Shown here: in pieces, positions 61,602 through 64,000 of the stretch
Position numbering within the stretch: position 1 is the first letter of the stretch
Layout of the letters: each line of letters starts with the position of its first letter
Source: Heliocidaris erythrogramma
Taxonomy: Eukaryota > Echinodermata > Echinoidea > Camarodonta > Echinometridae
NCBI GenBank assembly: GCA_025617745.1
Contig: CM046855.1
Location: forward strand, 13,423,880 to 13,487,879
Length of the DNA stretch: 64,000 nucleotides
Direction of reading: 5' to 3'
The notes under the pieces: model-generated
Databases searched by the model: none
What the model was told of the DNA's origin: nothing
What the model saw: only the letters and a program-made list of their open reading frames with translations
Made by a program: the position numbers and the translations under genes

Positions 61602-63489
61602 TGTGTATGAGATGCCTTGAAGATGTATTCACACATTTCACAACCTCGACACATCTTGATGCATACAATAGCTTAGTGATCAGTTAATTTCGGATGCGCT
61701 TTGGCTTTTAAACCTTCCATTTTCACCTATTACGTTTTAACTCATCACCTAAACCAAATGTGTGAACATCCACGGTCCTGTTTTTGTTGTTGGCTTGGGT
61801 ACAGGTCCCTTGATTGAGGTCACAACGTAGACCAATGTGTAATTAATAAGCACACTGTGGCGTTGTTTGCTGTCAAACTTTGTCATACATGTATTTCTTT
61901 GAAGTTATGAATCATTCATACCCGATTGTATCAACTTTATCCGATTTTGTAACCCCTTAGAGCCTACATGTTTGTGGCTCTGAGGCATAGTGACAGACTC
62001 TTAGGCTAAATAAAAATTATTTTTAGTTACTCGTTCCCGCCCGCCCCCTACTTGGCCTTATGTAATGCATTTGTTAACTTTGATCCACTGGCATGAGCTA
62101 CATGTACCTCCAGATTTGAAATTAATTTTATCTTATGATATCTTTTGTTGGTGTAGAGATTGTCTCTTCAAATTCATCTAGCATAAGCCCTGGTTGTAAT
62201 TACATAAAAAACCAACAACAACTACTAGGGAACTGTCTATTTCAATTCTGTATACCTTAGCCCAATAGGTCTGCTTAGTTGTCAGTGGTTTGAAAATACT
62301 GTGATGAACATTTGTTTGTATTTTCCCCAATATGTTTGTGCTGTAGAGCTAAGTCATAATCGCTTTTTTAAGTGGCAAAGTTGTGGATGGCAAGTCCTTG
62401 AAGAAACTCAAACCTTTACACCTGGCCGTCCAATTTCCTTCATCCTCTGCTTCAGGCCTGTCCCTTCAAGCTAAGGAACGCACCTTGTCCTGGCTACCCT
62501 ATTTATAGCCTAACCATCGGAATGAAAAGGGGATCAATTTACTGACACTCTGCTAACCAATGGTGCGGTAGTCGCATTAACCTCATACTGTCAAGTACCT
62601 GCCTTTGTCACTATTTTGTGGTGGCTGGAACAACTACGGCAGAACATGAGTGAATCTTCGATGTCAAACCAGATCAGACATTCATCTGCCTTGCATCGTT
62701 TGACATCCAGCAAAACCTCAGCCAATGTCTTGCCTGACCTGCTTGCGATGTTCATCAAATGCAGTGAAATGAATGGCCTATCAAATGCGAAGTATGAATG
62801 ACATTTAGGGTAATTGATTTGAGATGATTTCACAATTGTCCATCGTTATCCATAGTTTGACTTACCTGTCATATCCAGTTTAGAGATGGGAGTGATTGCT
62901 TCTTTATGGGATTTATGATCCTTTGATAACATCCATCTCCTTGGATATCTGCATGTATTCTATGGTTGAGCTTACAGCTTGGCTTGTCATGTAATTATGA
63001 ATATGAATTGCATCGACTTCAAATCCTCGCAGACGTTTGATTCTGGTGTATAAATTTATTATGTGACAAACTTATACTGACATAGGCCACCTAGTCGTAC
63101 TTACAGTGTACATCAGCTTAAGTAGGCCTGCAATTTGTCATTAATCATTGAAATTGCACTAGTTTATAGTTAACTTTTAAACATGGAAGGTACGGTAAAT
63201 TTTTTCCCCTCCAGGATGCGAGTGTCCGCAGAAAGGTAAAATTGACTGCCTTTTTGCCTAACATCCTGAATCCCAGGAAACTTTGTGACCTCTTATTGAC
63301 CTGGGCATGTAAGTCAGATGGTCACATTTCCTTCCCATGGTCCTTGCCTTGAGGCTTGCACAAAGCTTTTGATAAAATGGATAAAATGTCTGCTGGCGGG
63401 TGAATAGGTGAATACATGGAAGGTGGGCAAAGATCGTGCTGGGCTGGAGAGAAAAGGTTAGGTGAAGGAATGAAAAATGAGCAAGTCTC

Positions 63490-63503
63490 CCCCCCCCCCC
63501 CCC
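63490..63503. repeat. poly-C run
   Basis: A run of about 14 C. Similar G/C homopolymers occur at about 24466, 39930, 46999 and 58418. Confidence 0.95.
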
Positions 63504-64000
63504 TTCAAAAGTATCCATCAACTATCTTAGTTTGTTGTAGGGATTCAAGTTGTCCAAGGCTCGTCTTGAAAGTTGAAGAAAGTATCTCTGTACTCTTTAT
63601 TATTAAACACACTTTCCGAACGGAATGCCTTTTTACAAGACGAAGTATTTTAGGGCACATGTTATAATAATCATTTTGTTTATGATAATGCAGTCATGTT
63701 TTTTACTTTTGCATCTCAAAAAAAAACAGTCACTAATGAGTCAGCATATATTATAACCAGGGAGATGGAACTTTTAACAGATATAATCTAAAAACCCTTT
63801 GGCTTCATGTATAAAAAAGAATGGAGAAAGCAAGTGAATACTCATACACACTTCCTGCACAATATCTCTATAATTTCTTTCTTTTCTGGGATAGGCTACG
63901 AGATATTTGGCCTTGTGGTTAATAAACACAACTAACATCTAATACTACTAAACTAACATTATACATTACAAGCAAAAGTTCAAAATACCAACAAATTTTT

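Larger units (their letters stand above)
40819..64000 (+). other. NOVA intron 2, continues beyond window
   Basis: At least 23 kb of intron. No sequence resembling the next NOVA exon was found, and no independent gene is supported on either strand. From about 41 to 56 kb I recognise no TIR element, in contrast to the flanks; that stretch is rich in homeodomain-type ATTA/TAAT words. TIR elements reappear at 56.3, 58.4, 58.7, 60.6 and 61.2 kb. Microsatellites and G/C runs occur at 43.5, 44.5, 47.0, 58.4, 61.6 and 63.5 kb. Confidence 0.7.

Noticed and set aside
61234..61668. 144-codon minus-strand open frame
   Set aside because: It lies over the MITE at 61247-61547 and a GT microsatellite; related frames occur in the sister MITE at 58660.

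Overview
The window is animal nuclear DNA: AT-rich, intron-dominated and full of miniature transposons and microsatellites. Three genes typical of deuterostomes are recognisable. The gene set, the TTAAAGG-ended foldback elements, the AGGTCA-containing tandem element and the frequent TACATGTA words suggest a marine invertebrate deuterostome, most likely an echinoderm and perhaps a sea urchin. That assignment is an inference; the gene identities are much firmer.

Layout. (1) 837-6121, plus strand: the last four coding exons of a RAB4 small GTPase. The upstream exons lie outside the window. Roughly 4 kb of AT-rich, repeat-poor sequence follows and may be a long 3' UTR. (2) 13417-17025, minus strand: a complete three-exon CDS for a CCSAP (centriole, cilia and spindle-associated protein) homologue of about 260 residues. 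It is convergent with RAB4, and its introns hold foldback elements. (3) 17.3-24.98 kb: an intergenic block dense in mobile elements. It holds a broken RecQ-type helicase fragment, a long near-perfect hairpin, several short terminal-inverted-repeat elements and a hAT-like element with an 8-bp target duplication. (4) 25.0-64.0 kb, plus strand: the 5' part of a NOVA-type KH-domain splicing factor. Exon 1 is at 25516-25723, the first half of KH1 is in exon 2 at 40675-40818, and the remaining sequence is intron running past the window end. Intron 1 is about 15 kb and intron 2 is over 23 kb.

How the genes relate. RAB4 (early-endosome recycling), CCSAP (microtubules and cilia) and NOVA (RNA splicing) share no pathway. 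The point of interest is genomic: from memory, RAB4A and CCSAP are also neighbours and convergent on human 1q42, so this looks like ancient microsynteny. I found no bacterial-type operon, CRISPR array, defence system, tRNA or rRNA. The most unusual material is in the repeats: a family of TTAA-flanked foldback elements resembling T2/Kolobok MITEs, and a TIR-bounded array of ~170-bp units packed with AGGTCA half-sites.
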